Shown: positions 48,440 through 56,826 of the stretch, piece by piece | How the letters are laid out: every line of letters starts with the position of its first letter | How positions within the stretch are numbered: the stretch's first letter is position 1 | Origin: Candidatus Nanopelagicales bacterium | GTDB taxonomy: Bacteria; Actinomycetota; Actinomycetes; S36-B12 | Assembly: GCA_030827125.1 (NCBI GenBank) | Contig: JAURFD010000002.1 | Location: forward strand, 124,001-188,000 | Direction: 5' to 3' | Length of the DNA stretch: 64,000 nucleotides | The notes under the pieces: model-generated | Told to the model about the DNA's origin: nothing | The model's input: the letters and a program-made list of their open reading frames with translations, nothing else | The model's database searches: none | Made by a program: the position numbers and the translations under genes

Positions 48440-49127
48440 CGTCCGACTCTGCTGCGGGGGCCGCACTGTCTGCCGGTGGCTGTGGGCCCCCCCGAAGCCA
48501 GCGTCCCACCGGCAGCATGAGGATGAGCGCGTAGAAGCCGAGCCAGTCAAAGATGTACGACGTCAGCGCCGCCAGAATGAAGATCAGGGTGAAGGCCCAA
48601 CCGCGGTAGCGCGCTCGAGTCGCATGAATATGGGCTGTTGTCACGGCCCCTTCGGGCGACAGTAGATCTGGTTGTCGGGACAGGTACCAGCCCATGAGCG
48701 CGCCGGTGGCCGAGATGAAGGCGAGCGTGAGCCAGTAGAAGACGCCGGTTCCACTGGAGTCAAACGGCACGCTCTCGTTAAAGCTCCAGTCCTCACCACC
48801 ACCGTGCATGGCCGCTGGCCACGGCAAGAGGACGAATCCGACGAGCCACGCAGCATTGAGCCAGAAGACCACGCTGTCGTAGGCCGCCAGAGTGTTCATG
48901 ACCTTGTTGTGGATGCTCCACATCACCGTCACGACGAAGAAGGTCGTGACGAACGTGATGATCTGATTCATGTTTGCTGACAGGACCACGAGGACGCTCT
49001 GTCCCTCGGGGGGTCCCGCAATATCAACGAGTGGGAGGGCGAGAACGGTGATGGCTACCGCCACGACCGCGTCGCTGAAATTCAGCAGTCGGTCAAGGGC
49101 CTTGTCCCCTCGCAGCATTCGTGTCAT
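48426..49127 (-). CDS. TMEM175-type potassium channel protein (DUF1211)
   Basis: A 233-residue membrane protein with about six hydrophobic helices. RLLNFSDAVVAVAITVL near the N-terminus is the TMEM175/DUF1211 signature, with the FSD motif in the first helix. Bacterial members form tetrameric, leaky potassium channels. The C-terminus is acidic (ESDDDKH). The ATG at 49127 is the natural start, about 10 bases after a GAGGA stretch. It overlaps tldD. Confidence 0.85.
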   Translation of the reverse strand: MTRMLRGDKALDRLLNFSDAVVAVAITVLALPLVDIAGPPEGQSVLVVLSANMNQIITFVTTFFVVTVMWSIHNKVMNTLAAYDSVVFWLNAAWLVGFVLLPWPAAMHGGGEDWSFNESVPFDSSGTGVFYWLTLAFISATGALMGWYLSRQPDLLSPEGAVTTAHIHATRARYRGWAFTLIFILAALTSYIFDWLGFYALILMLPVGRWLRGGPQPPADSAAPAAESDDDKH

Positions 49128-49200
49128 GACATGCGCGTCCTCATCACGCCGTCATCCTTCCACCTGCGTGCCGGTTCTGGCGTGGGATCCGGCCAGCCGA

Positions 49201-49206
49201 TACGGT
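49201..49206 (+). promoter_or_regulatory. Candidate -10 element for the fabG-fabI operon
   Basis: TACGGT. A start site six to seven bases downstream, near 49213, would give a 16-nt leader carrying GGGAGG, which favours the ATG at 49229. Confidence 0.5.
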
Positions 49207-49228
49207 CTGCGTGGCGAAGGGAGGCGTG

Positions 49229-49927
49229 ATGGTCGCGTTGGTCAGCGGTGCCAATCGAGGCATCGGACTAGCCACGGCTCGCGCACTGCGCGAGTCGGGA
49301 CACGTCGTCGTTGCCGGCACTCGGTCAGGGACGGCTCCGGATGGTCTGGCGGCTGTGACCATGGACGTCACGAGCACTGAGTCAGTCGATAGCGCCTTCG
49401 ACCAGGTCGAGGCCGAGTACGGCGCGGTCGACGTTCTCGTCGCGAACGCGGGGATCACGAGGGATGGACTCATCCTGCGCATGAGCGACCCCGATATCGA
49501 GGATGTCCTGCAGACCAATCTGGTAGGTGCGATTCGGTGTGCCCGACGTGCCGCCAAGGGCATGGTGCGCGCGCGCCGGGGCAGGATCATTCTGGTGTCC
49601 AGCGTTGTGTGGGCCCTTGGGTCATCCGGCCAGGTGAACTACGCGGCCGCTAAGGCCGGTCTGGTGGGCGTCGCGCGGTCCCTCTCGCGCGAACTCGGCG
49701 GTCGAGGTATCACCTGCAATGTGGTTGCCCCCGGATTCGTCGAGACGGAGATGACTGAGGTGCTCGACGAGGCGCAGCGAGAGGCCATCCGCGGCCAGAT
49801 TCCGCTTGGGCGCTACGCGGCTCCCGACGAGATCGCCGGAGTCATCGATTTCCTTGCCGGTGATGCAGCCGCCTACATCACGGGAGCCGTCATCCCCGTC
49901 GATGGCGGACTCGGCATGGGCCATTGA
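49229..49927 (+). CDS. fabG: 3-oxoacyl-ACP reductase, MabA/FabG1-like
   Basis: A 232-residue SDR for the first reduction in type II fatty-acid synthesis. SGANRGIGLA is the cofactor motif; VSSV with YAAAK supplies the catalytic Ser, Tyr and Lys. The C-terminus ITGAVIPVDGGLGMGH is almost the same as that of mycobacterial MabA. ATG 49229 has GGGAGG at 49219-49224. GTG 49211 would add six residues and lies only four bases after TACGGT, so I consider it less likely. fabI follows, the mabA-inhA order. Confidence 0.93.
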   Translation: MVALVSGANRGIGLATARALRESGHVVVAGTRSGTAPDGLAAVTMDVTSTESVDSAFDQVEAEYGAVDVLVANAGITRDGLILRMSDPDIEDVLQTNLVGAIRCARRAAKGMVRARRGRIILVSSVVWALGSSGQVNYAAAKAGLVGVARSLSRELGGRGITCNVVAPGFVETEMTEVLDEAQREAIRGQIPLGRYAAPDEIAGVIDFLAGDAAAYITGAVIPVDGGLGMGH

Positions 49928-49951
49928 TCGTCAAGCGAAGGAGTGCACCCC

Positions 49952-50722
49952 ATGGGAATCCTTGACGGGCGGACGGTACTCATCACCGGCGTCCTCACCG
50001 ACCAGTCGATCGCCTTCCACGTGGCGCGCCTAGCCCAAGAGGAAGGAGCCCGCATCGTCCTCACCGGCTTTGGTCGCGCCATTTCACTCACCAAACGGAC
50101 AGCTCAGCGGCTACCCGAACCTTCGGTACCTGTCGTTGAACTTGACGTGCAGTCCGAGGCTGATCTGGAGTCGTTGGCCGTTCGCGTGGGCGAGCATGTC
50201 ACGCACCTCGACGGCGTCTTGCACTCGATTGGATACGCGCCGGAGTCGGCACTCGGCGGCCGATTCTTGGACACACCGTGGTCCGATGTATCGACAGCCG
50301 TCGAGATCTCTGCCTACTCGCTGAAGTCCCTCAGCATGGCCTGCCTCCCGCTCATGAGTGCCGGCGGTTCGATTGTGGGTCTGGATTTCGATGCAACGGT
50401 GGCCTGGCCGACGTATGACTGGATGGGAGTGGCCAAGGCTGCCTTGGAGTCGACCTCGCGCTACTTGGCTCGCGACCTCGGGCCCCAGGGCATCCGTGTC
50501 AATCTCGTGGCCGCGGGACCCATTCGCACCATGGCGGCCAAGAGCATCCCGGGCTTCGAGGACTTCGAGCAGGTGTGGACGAACCGTGCACCCCTGGGAT
50601 GGGATCTCGCCGACCCTGAGCCGGCGGCGAAGGCATGCGTGGCGCTGCTGTCTGACTGGTTCCCGTCAACCACGGGAGAAATCGTCCACGTTGATGGCGG
50701 CGTCCACTCACAAGGCGCCTGA
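49952..50722 (+). CDS. fabI: Enoyl-ACP reductase, InhA/FabI-like
   Basis: A 256-residue NADH-dependent enoyl-ACP reductase for the last step of fatty-acid elongation. GILDGRTVLITGVLTDQSIA is the variant cofactor motif of FabI. SIGYAP, VGLDFDATVAWPTYDWMGVAK with the Tyr/Lys pair, and GPIRTMAAKSI are characteristic, and match InhA closely. GAAGGAG at 49937-49943 selects ATG 49952 over GTG 49943. No mycolic-acid genes are visible here, so the role is ordinary fatty-acid synthesis by default. Confidence 0.94.
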   Translation: MGILDGRTVLITGVLTDQSIAFHVARLAQEEGARIVLTGFGRAISLTKRTAQRLPEPSVPVVELDVQSEADLESLAVRVGEHVTHLDGVLHSIGYAPESALGGRFLDTPWSDVSTAVEISAYSLKSLSMACLPLMSAGGSIVGLDFDATVAWPTYDWMGVAKAALESTSRYLARDLGPQGIRVNLVAAGPIRTMAAKSIPGFEDFEQVWTNRAPLGWDLADPEPAAKACVALLSDWFPSTTGEIVHVDGGVHSQGA

Positions 50723-51217
50723 TTGCGCACCCTCATCCTGCAGCGACATGCGAAGTCGGACTATCCACCGGGAGTACCTGACCACCAACGCCCGCTAGCC
50801 GAACGGGGTCGACGCGACGCCCCGGCGGCGGGCCGTTGGTTGGCGGAACATGCCCCCCATCCTGATCTCGCGTTGGTCTCGACCGCTGTACGCGCGCGGG
50901 AAACCTGGGCATTGATCGAAAAGTCCTGCGCGGCTCGCGACGTGCGCTGGGACGACCGCATCTATGAGGCCTCCGTGGACGGGCTTCTGCGCGTCATCAG
51001 CGAAGTAGGCGACGAGGTGAAGTCCCTCGTGGTGGTGGGCCACAATCCGGGCCTCGAGAGCTTGGCCGGCTTCCTCGTCGTGCGCGGTGACGCTGATCTG
51101 CGGCGCCAGATGGAGACGAAGTTCCCGACCTCGGCCATCGCGGTCATCACCTCCGACGGGACATGGGGTCAGTTCCCCAACGGTGAACTCGCGGACTTCG
51201 CCGTGCCGAGGGGTTGA
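50723..51217 (+). CDS. SixA-like phosphohistidine phosphatase
   Basis: A 164-residue histidine phosphatase. The N-terminal LQRHAKSDYP holds the catalytic RH, and VVGHNPGLE the second His. This short form resembles SixA, which dephosphorylates phosphohistidine proteins; substrate here is unknown. It begins with TTG directly after the fabI TGA, with no other sensible start. The last 49 bases overlap the convergent serB gene. Confidence 0.87.
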   Translation: MRTLILQRHAKSDYPPGVPDHQRPLAERGRRDAPAAGRWLAEHAPHPDLALVSTAVRARETWALIEKSCAARDVRWDDRIYEASVDGLLRVISEVGDEVKSLVVVGHNPGLESLAGFLVVRGDADLRRQMETKFPTSAIAVITSDGTWGQFPNGELADFAVPRG

Positions 51218-52392
51218 TCGGCGTCCGCTTCATCGATCTCATCGCGCGTAACGCCGAGGAGGAAGAGCACCGAATCAAGGTAGGGAGCGTTGACCGAGGT
51301 GTCGGCGGCGGCGCGCACCGCGGGCTTCGCGTTAAAGGCCACGCCCAGGCCGGCGCGATCCAGCATGTCGAGGTCATTGGCCCCGTCTCCGATGGCGATG
51401 GTGCGCGCCAGGGGGATGCCAAACTCGGCAGCGAAGCCCTCCAGTGCGTGAGCCTTTCCCGCGCGGTCAATGATGGGCCCGCGGAGCCGCCCGGTGAGGT
51501 GGCCGTCCTTGAGCTCGAGCCCGTTCGCACGCACGCCATCGACGCCGAGTACATCCGCAAGTGGAGCAATGACCTCCTCGAAGCCTCCCGAGACAAGACA
51601 GACGCGAAAGCCCAAACGCCGCAGAGTTCGACACAGCGTGCGGGCACCCGGCGTTAACCGCACGCGGCGAGAGGCCTCGAGAAGTGCGTCCTCGGGGAGA
51701 CCCGCGAGCGCAGCGACGCGCGCCTGGAGGGAATCGGTGAAATCCAGTTCGCCGTTCATCGCGGCTTCGGTGATCGCCGAAACGACCTGCCCCACTCCGG
51801 CCATGTCCGCGAGGATGTCAATGACCTCGTCTTGGATCAGGGTGGAATCGACGTCCATCACAACCAGTCGAGCACCACGGCGATCGAGACCGGCGTGCTG
51901 GACCGCGATATCAACACCGAGTCGCGCGGAACATTCCGCGAGTGTTCGACGGAGTTCCTCGACGTCCTCACCGGACCCTTCGAAGACCACCGCGGTGACG
52001 GGGTAGGCGGCGATCCGTCGAATGCGATCGATGTTCCACCCGTGGTCAGCCATCGTACGGGCAAGGTCGGCCACCGGGCCCGGTCGAAGGTCCGGACTCA
52101 TCACGGTCACGTGAATTCGGCGTCGTTGTGGATCGCGCGGGATTTCTTGGGCGCCGGGAACCGTCTCAATTTCCATGCCGACCTGTGCTGCCACAGCATG
52201 GGCGGCGGCTCTGACGGCTCCCACATCGTTGGCCGACACTCCAAGCAGGACGGCGAGGATGAGTCGCCCGCGCACCACCAGTTGCTGGATGTCGAGGACC
52301 GCGGTGCGGTGATGGCGAAGGGCATCGAAGAATGCCGCGGTCACGCCGGGACGATCACGTCCGCTGAGAATGACCAGAAGGGTGCCGTCCAC
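51169..52392 (-). CDS. serB: Phosphoserine phosphatase, SerB2-like
   Basis: Last step of serine synthesis. The 407 residues contain two N-terminal ACT-like domains (about 1-80 and 92-165), then a HAD phosphatase domain with the nucleophile in VMDVDSTLIQDEVID, SGGFEEV and AIGDGANDLDML. The ACT domains suggest amino-acid feedback control, as in mycobacterial SerB2. The GTG at 52392 follows TAAACT by six bases. The C-terminal ~17 residues overlap sixA on the other strand. Confidence 0.95.
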   Translation of the reverse strand: MDGTLLVILSGRDRPGVTAAFFDALRHHRTAVLDIQQLVVRGRLILAVLLGVSANDVGAVRAAAHAVAAQVGMEIETVPGAQEIPRDPQRRRIHVTVMSPDLRPGPVADLARTMADHGWNIDRIRRIAAYPVTAVVFEGSGEDVEELRRTLAECSARLGVDIAVQHAGLDRRGARLVVMDVDSTLIQDEVIDILADMAGVGQVVSAITEAAMNGELDFTDSLQARVAALAGLPEDALLEASRRVRLTPGARTLCRTLRRLGFRVCLVSGGFEEVIAPLADVLGVDGVRANGLELKDGHLTGRLRGPIIDRAGKAHALEGFAAEFGIPLARTIAIGDGANDLDMLDRAGLGVAFNAKPAVRAAADTSVNAPYLDSVLFLLGVTRDEIDEADADQPLGTAKSASSPLGN

Positions 52393-52398
52393 GTCTCG

Positions 52399-52404
52399 AG
52401 TTTA
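52399..52404 (-). promoter_or_regulatory. Leaderless -10 element for serB
   Basis: TAAACT on the minus strand, then CGAGAC, then GTG 52392. Confidence 0.68.
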
Positions 52405-52414
52405 TGGCCGCCCA

Positions 52415-53071
52415 TCAGGTGCTCGAGTAGGCGACCTCCACCGCGGCGCGCACCGCGGGGTCAAGTTCCCGCACGATGTCGCGTCGAGCCCGCTGCTGTT
52501 GAGCCGTCCAGCCCGCCTCCGGGACATTCGTGACGGCCAGGAGTAGCGGCACCGCCCGTGCCGCGAGAGCCGCGCGTGCAGGCGGAAGTGGAGCCTGAGT
52601 CCAGACGCGCAGTTCCATCTCTATGCTGCGCCGGCGGTCCTGAGCGTCGACCTGCTGATCGAGTTCGTCGAGAGCCTGTGCGCCGCGCAGGATGGAGCCC
52701 CGCAGCTGTCGATCGGCTTCGGCAAGATCAATGGGGGGCATGACGGTGCTGTGCCCGACCGCGACCACCCATGGTGCGTCCTGGCGCACGACCGTCCAGG
52801 CGTAGATGGACCCTTCGTCAGCCCACCCGATTACTGCGTCGGCACCCATCGAAGCGATCTCGGTCGGGAGGCCCCGGGGATCGCCGGGCCGTGGAAGGAA
52901 CAGCCGCACTCGGTCGGCACCGGCCGACCTCCCGGCCGCAATCATGCCGAGCCAATCCGATGGGTTGAGGTCGGCAAGATGGCTGAGCGCGGTGTCGGCT
53001 GGCTCGGCCCCCGACAAGAGCGCACCGAGCCATCCCGCAGCCAAGGCGCCGTCACGGGGGCAAGAGAGCAC
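52415..53071 (-). CDS. Conserved hypothetical protein beside serB
   Basis: A 218-residue soluble protein that I cannot assign. The N-terminal half alternates short hydrophobic stretches with Gly/Ala-rich loops; RVRLFLPRPGDPRGLP is its most distinctive segment. The C-terminal half is Ala/Arg/Gln-rich and helical. There is no signal peptide or metal motif. I recall similar unannotated proteins next to serB or an ABC ATPase in other actinobacteria. The GTG at 53071 is fixed by TAGCGT six bases upstream. It is divergent from the ABC ATPase gene. Confidence 0.72.
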   Translation of the reverse strand: MLSCPRDGALAAGWLGALLSGAEPADTALSHLADLNPSDWLGMIAAGRSAGADRVRLFLPRPGDPRGLPTEIASMGADAVIGWADEGSIYAWTVVRQDAPWVVAVGHSTVMPPIDLAEADRQLRGSILRGAQALDELDQQVDAQDRRRSIEMELRVWTQAPLPPARAALAARAVPLLLAVTNVPEAGWTAQQQRARRDIVRELDPAVRAAVEVAYSST

Positions 53072-53077
53072 CCGATG

Positions 53078-53083
53078 ACGCTA
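53078..53083 (-). promoter_or_regulatory. Leaderless -10 element for the hypothetical gene
   Basis: TAGCGT on the minus strand, then CATCGG, then GTG 53071. Confidence 0.65.
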
Positions 53084-53134
53084 CCGGGAGGTTGAGTGCG
53101 GCGTGGGGCGAGGATCGGCCATGAAGCTCATGGG

Positions 53135-53140
53135 TAGGTT
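53135..53140 (+). promoter_or_regulatory. Leaderless -10 element for the ABC ATPase-photolyase cluster
   Basis: TAGGTT, then GTCCAC, then GTG 53147. It may drive the four-gene run to 56800. Confidence 0.68.
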
Positions 53141-53146
53141 GTCCAC

Positions 53147-53932
53147 GTGAGCGATGTGCTGGCGATGCGTGGCGTCGGTGTTCGCCGAGGCACGTCGTGG
53201 ATCCTGCGCGACATCCGATGGACGGTGGGCCCCGACGAACACTGGGTCCTGCTCGGACCGAACGGTGCCGGCAAATCAACTCTGCTCGGTGTGGCGTCGA
53301 CGCGACTGCATCCCACAGCGGGTGAAGTCGAGGTCCTCGGGGAGTTGATTGGCCTCACGGACGTCTTCGAGTTGCGACCGCGTATCGGACTCGTCGGCGC
53401 TGGTCTCGCCGAGAGCATCCGTGGTCAAGAACGCGTCCGGGACGTCGTACTCACCGCAGCCTACGGAATGACGGGTCGCTGGCGTGAGCAGTACGACGCA
53501 AGCGATGAGCGCCGAGCTGACCGTCTCCTGGAGCTTCTCGGCATCGAAGACCTTGCCGGGCGACACTTTGCTTCGCTCTCGGATGGGGAGCGCAAGCGCA
53601 CGCAGATCGCCCGAGCACTGATGTCCGACCCCGAACTGCTCCTCCTGGACGAACCCGCCGCCGGGCTTGACCTGGGCGGACGCGAGGGTCTGGTGCATCG
53701 CTTGTCGACCATGGCCGCCGATCCCGCAGCACCGACCACCGTGCTCGTCACCCACCACGTGGAAGAAATCCCGCCGGGCGCCACGCACGCCATCCTGCTC
53801 CGAGGCGGGGGAGTTGTGGCTCAAGGACCGATTGACGAGGTCCTCACCCCCGAACTCGTGAGCGAGGCATACGGCATCCCCTTAACTGTGCACCAGGACG
53901 AAGGACGATGGACCGCGCGCGCACGTCGTTAA
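53147..53932 (+). CDS. ABC transporter-type ATPase without a permease nearby
   Basis: A 261-residue single ABC domain. Walker A is GPNGAGKST, the signature is the variant LSDGERKR, Walker B is LLLLDEPAAGLD and the switch His is in THHVEEI. It resembles stand-alone ATPases found near serB in other actinobacteria. No membrane partner is adjacent, so it may not be a transporter. The GTG follows TAGGTT by six bases. The last 25 bases overlap the photolyase gene. Confidence 0.88.
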   Translation: MSDVLAMRGVGVRRGTSWILRDIRWTVGPDEHWVLLGPNGAGKSTLLGVASTRLHPTAGEVEVLGELIGLTDVFELRPRIGLVGAGLAESIRGQERVRDVVLTAAYGMTGRWREQYDASDERRADRLLELLGIEDLAGRHFASLSDGERKRTQIARALMSDPELLLLDEPAAGLDLGGREGLVHRLSTMAADPAAPTTVLVTHHVEEIPPGATHAILLRGGGVVAQGPIDEVLTPELVSEAYGIPLTVHQDEGRWTARARR

Positions 53933-55407
53933 CGACACGGTGGCTTATTGCTGATCAACTGGGACCGCACTTCCTCGACGGCCACGTTGACCATGTTCTG
54001 CTCATCGAGTCGAAGCGAGCGTTCGCCCGTCGTCGCATGCACCGCGCCAAGGCCCATCTCTTCCTGTCCGCGATCCGGCATCGCGCCGCAGAACTGGGCG
54101 ACGGCGCAACACTGATTCGCACCACGTCAATGAACGATGTCCTCGGGGCGTGGGTTGGACGCATCGACATGGTGGCTCCGACATCCTGGGGCATGAGATC
54201 GCTCGCCGCACGACATGACATTCCGATGCTGCCATCGCGTGGCTTCATCACCAGCGAAGGGGAATTCGCTGACTGGGCGGAGCGCCGTGCCGGCAAGAGA
54301 CTGCGCATGGAGGACTTCTACCGAGAGGTCCGGCAGCGCACGGGCGTCCTCATGGCCGATGGGTCCCCGGTCGGCGGGCAATGGAACTTCGATCACGACA
54401 ATCGTCTCCCACCGCCACGTGGTGCGCGCACTCTCGAACTGCCTCCAGTCTGGCGGCCGGTCGAGGATGAGATCGATCAGCAGGTCCGCGCGGATCTCGA
54501 TCGGTGGGTCGACGAGGGTGTCGAGTTCGTCGGAGACGATGGGCCGCGCCGGTTCGCGGCCACCAGAGCCGAGGCGCTGGAGGTCCTCGAGGACTTTGTC
54601 ACGCATCGGCTGGCCGCCTTCGGCCCCTACGAGGATGCGGCTCTGACTGAAGACTGGGTCATGGCGCATTCGCTCATCTCGGCTCCGATGAATCTCGGCT
54701 TGCTCGATCCGTGGGAAGTGATCACTCGGGTGGTGGCCGAGGGCGAGCGCGGAACCGTGCCGCTGTCCAGCGTTGAGGGGTTCGTCCGGCAGGTCATGGG
54801 CTGGCGCGACTATGTATGGCACCTGTACTGGCACTTCGGACCGAACTACGTCAACGAGTCCAACGCCCTCGATGCGCGCACCCCCGTTCCCGCATGGATG
54901 GCCGATCTGGATGCTTCGGGCGAGGTTCGCGCTCGCTGCCTGAGTACCGGTCTGCGCGATATTCGCTCCTACGGATGGACGCACCACATTGTGCGCCTCA
55001 TGGTCCTGGGCAACTGGGCGTTGCAGCGCGGTTTTGAGCCGGCGGCGACCACATCGTGGTTTACCGACTCCTTCGTCGATGGTCATGACTGGGTCATGGC
55101 CGCGAATGTCGTCGGCATGGCGTTGCATGCCGATGGTGGACTGATGGCCACTAAGCCATACGCGGCGGGCGGCGCCTACATCAAGCGGATGACGGACTTC
55201 TGCCGCGGTTGTGCGTACCGACCCGATGTTCGGGTGGGGGAGCGAGCGTGCCCCGTCACCGCGGGCTACTGGGCGTTTCTCGACCGGCACGAGGAACGAT
55301 TCGCACGCCACCCGCGAATGGCCCAGCCGGTGCGCGGCCTGACTCGACTCACTGATCGGGACGCCCTGGTTGCCCAGGAGTCGACCCGGGGGAGCGCTAC
55401 CCCGTGA
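53908..55407 (+). CDS. Iron-sulfur bacterial photolyase/cryptochrome (PhrB-like)
   Basis: A 499-residue flavoprotein of the FeS-BCP group, which repairs (6-4) photoproducts or acts as a light sensor. Cys344, Cys432, Cys435 and Cys448 match the four [4Fe-4S] ligands of Agrobacterium PhrB, each shifted by exactly six residues. MEDFYREVRQRTGVLM and GGQWNFDHDNR are the conserved N-terminal segments. SVEGFVRQVMGWRDYV and MALHADGGLMATKPYAAGGAYI lie in the FAD domain. The ATG is inside the ABC ATPase gene, with GAAGGA upstream. It implies exposure to light but the damage type is unproven. Confidence 0.93.
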   Translation: MDRARTSLTTRWLIADQLGPHFLDGHVDHVLLIESKRAFARRRMHRAKAHLFLSAIRHRAAELGDGATLIRTTSMNDVLGAWVGRIDMVAPTSWGMRSLAARHDIPMLPSRGFITSEGEFADWAERRAGKRLRMEDFYREVRQRTGVLMADGSPVGGQWNFDHDNRLPPPRGARTLELPPVWRPVEDEIDQQVRADLDRWVDEGVEFVGDDGPRRFAATRAEALEVLEDFVTHRLAAFGPYEDAALTEDWVMAHSLISAPMNLGLLDPWEVITRVVAEGERGTVPLSSVEGFVRQVMGWRDYVWHLYWHFGPNYVNESNALDARTPVPAWMADLDASGEVRARCLSTGLRDIRSYGWTHHIVRLMVLGNWALQRGFEPAATTSWFTDSFVDGHDWVMAANVVGMALHADGGLMATKPYAAGGAYIKRMTDFCRGCAYRPDVRVGERACPVTAGYWAFLDRHEERFARHPRMAQPVRGLTRLTDRDALVAQESTRGSATP

Positions 55408-56225
55408 AGTCGTGGACGTCACGCGCCGTGGACTCGCCCGCCGATCCCGCGCTCGCTCCGTACACCGGACTCACCGAGGTTGATCTGCGCCGACGCTGGG
55501 AGCCCGAGAACGGCCTATTCATCGCCGAGGGCCATCTGGTCATTGAGCGCTCGGTGCGATCTCACCTGACGGTCGAGTCCGTCCTCACTGCCCCCCGATG
55601 GCTGGAGCGGCTGGAGTCGATTCTCGGCGAATGGGCGGGGGAGGTTCTCGTGGCGGAGGAGGATTTCCTGCGCGACATCACGGGGTTCCGCGTCCATCGG
55701 GGTGCACTGGCCGTCGTACGCCGTCCGCCCCTGCGCACCGTGACCGAGATTCTGGACCTGCCGGGCCCGGTGCTTGTCCTCGAAGAGCTCGTCGATGCGA
55801 CCAACGTCGGCCTGGCCATTCGTTCCGCAGCGGGTCTGGGTATCGGGCAATTCGTCCTGTCGCCGGGATGCGCCGACCCGCTCTACCGCCGCGCGGTGAA
55901 GTCTTCGATGGGTGCGGTCCTCAGTGTTGCGTGGGCCCGAAGTGTGGACTGGGACGGTGATTTGGCGAAGGTGGCGGAATCACGGCACCTCATCGCGCTG
56001 ACGCCCACGTCCGACGGGGTAATCGACGAGGTGGTGCGCGGCTACGACCCAGAGCGGGTCGCACTCCTCGTCGGTTCGGAGGGGCCGGGGGTTTCCGATC
56101 GCGCATTGCGCACATCGACTGCGGGCGCAAGGATCCCCATGCACGGCGGAGTGGACTCTCTCAATGTGGCCGCGGCGACAGCCGTTGGCTGCTTCGCCCT
56201 CGATCAGGCGCGGAGGCAACGATGA
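55404..56225 (+). CDS. SpoU/TrmH-family RNA 2'-O-methyltransferase
   Basis: A 273-residue knotted methyltransferase. The N-terminal ~110 residues form the substrate-binding domain (WEPENGLFIAEGHLVIER). SPOUT motifs are DATNVGLAIRSAAGLG, LLVGSEGPGVS and IPMHGGVDSLNVAAA. The target, rRNA or tRNA, is not clear from sequence. The GTG overlaps the photolyase stop (GTGA), and the TGA overlaps the next ATG, so it is part of a tight run. Confidence 0.9.
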   Translation: MKSWTSRAVDSPADPALAPYTGLTEVDLRRRWEPENGLFIAEGHLVIERSVRSHLTVESVLTAPRWLERLESILGEWAGEVLVAEEDFLRDITGFRVHRGALAVVRRPPLRTVTEILDLPGPVLVLEELVDATNVGLAIRSAAGLGIGQFVLSPGCADPLYRRAVKSSMGAVLSVAWARSVDWDGDLAKVAESRHLIALTPTSDGVIDEVVRGYDPERVALLVGSEGPGVSDRALRTSTAGARIPMHGGVDSLNVAAATAVGCFALDQARRQR

Positions 56226-56800
56226 CCCACGGGCGATTGATCCTCATCCGGCACGGCGAAACCGAGTGGAGCAAGTCGGGCCGACACACGGGACGCACCG
56301 ACATCCCGCTAACCCCGGCGGGAGAGGCTCGGGCTCGCACCCTGGTCGAACGGCTTGCGCCGTACCGGCCGTCGTTGGTGCTGTGTTCACCCTTGGGACG
56401 CGCCCGCCGCACCGCAGAACTTGCGGGGCTGGTGCCCGATGCCATCGATGACGACCTTCTGGAGTGGGACTACGGAGACTGGGAAGGCATCACGACCGTC
56501 GATATTCGTGAGCGTGTGGCCGACCCCACGTGGACAATCTGGGCCCGACCGATCCCGGGTGGTGAGCAGGCGGAGGACGTTGCGGTCCGCACAGCACGGG
56601 TGATCCGCCGAACTCTGCCCGAATTGTCCAAAGGGCACGATGTCGTGCTCGTCGCCCATGGACACCTGCTGCGAATCCTCGCCGCGACCTGGCTGGGCCT
56701 CCCGGCCGTAGACGGTCGGCTGTGGGTCTTGGATGCAGGCGCGCTTTCGCTGTTGGGCTACGAGCGAGATCAGCGCGCGATCGTGGCATGGAACACCTAG
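56222..56800 (+). CDS. Histidine phosphatase family protein
   Basis: A 192-residue phosphoglycerate mutase-like phosphatase. ILIRHGETEWS carries the catalytic RHG; SPLGRARRTAEL, EWDYGDWEG and VAHGHLLRIL complete the active site. The family includes acid phosphatases and sugar-phosphate phosphatases; the substrate here cannot be stated. GGAGG precedes the ATG, which overlaps the methyltransferase stop. It is a second histidine phosphatase, longer than the SixA-like one at 50723. Confidence 0.9.
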   Translation: MTHGRLILIRHGETEWSKSGRHTGRTDIPLTPAGEARARTLVERLAPYRPSLVLCSPLGRARRTAELAGLVPDAIDDDLLEWDYGDWEGITTVDIRERVADPTWTIWARPIPGGEQAEDVAVRTARVIRRTLPELSKGHDVVLVAHGHLLRILAATWLGLPAVDGRLWVLDAGALSLLGYERDQRAIVAWNT

Positions 56801-56814
56801 CCGCAATCGCCCCG

Positions 56815-56820
56815 TAGCAT
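56815..56820 (+). promoter_or_regulatory. Leaderless -10 element for the copper monooxygenase-like gene
   Basis: TAGCAT, then GGCCCC, then ATG 56827. Confidence 0.65.
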
Positions 56821-56826
56821 GGCCCC

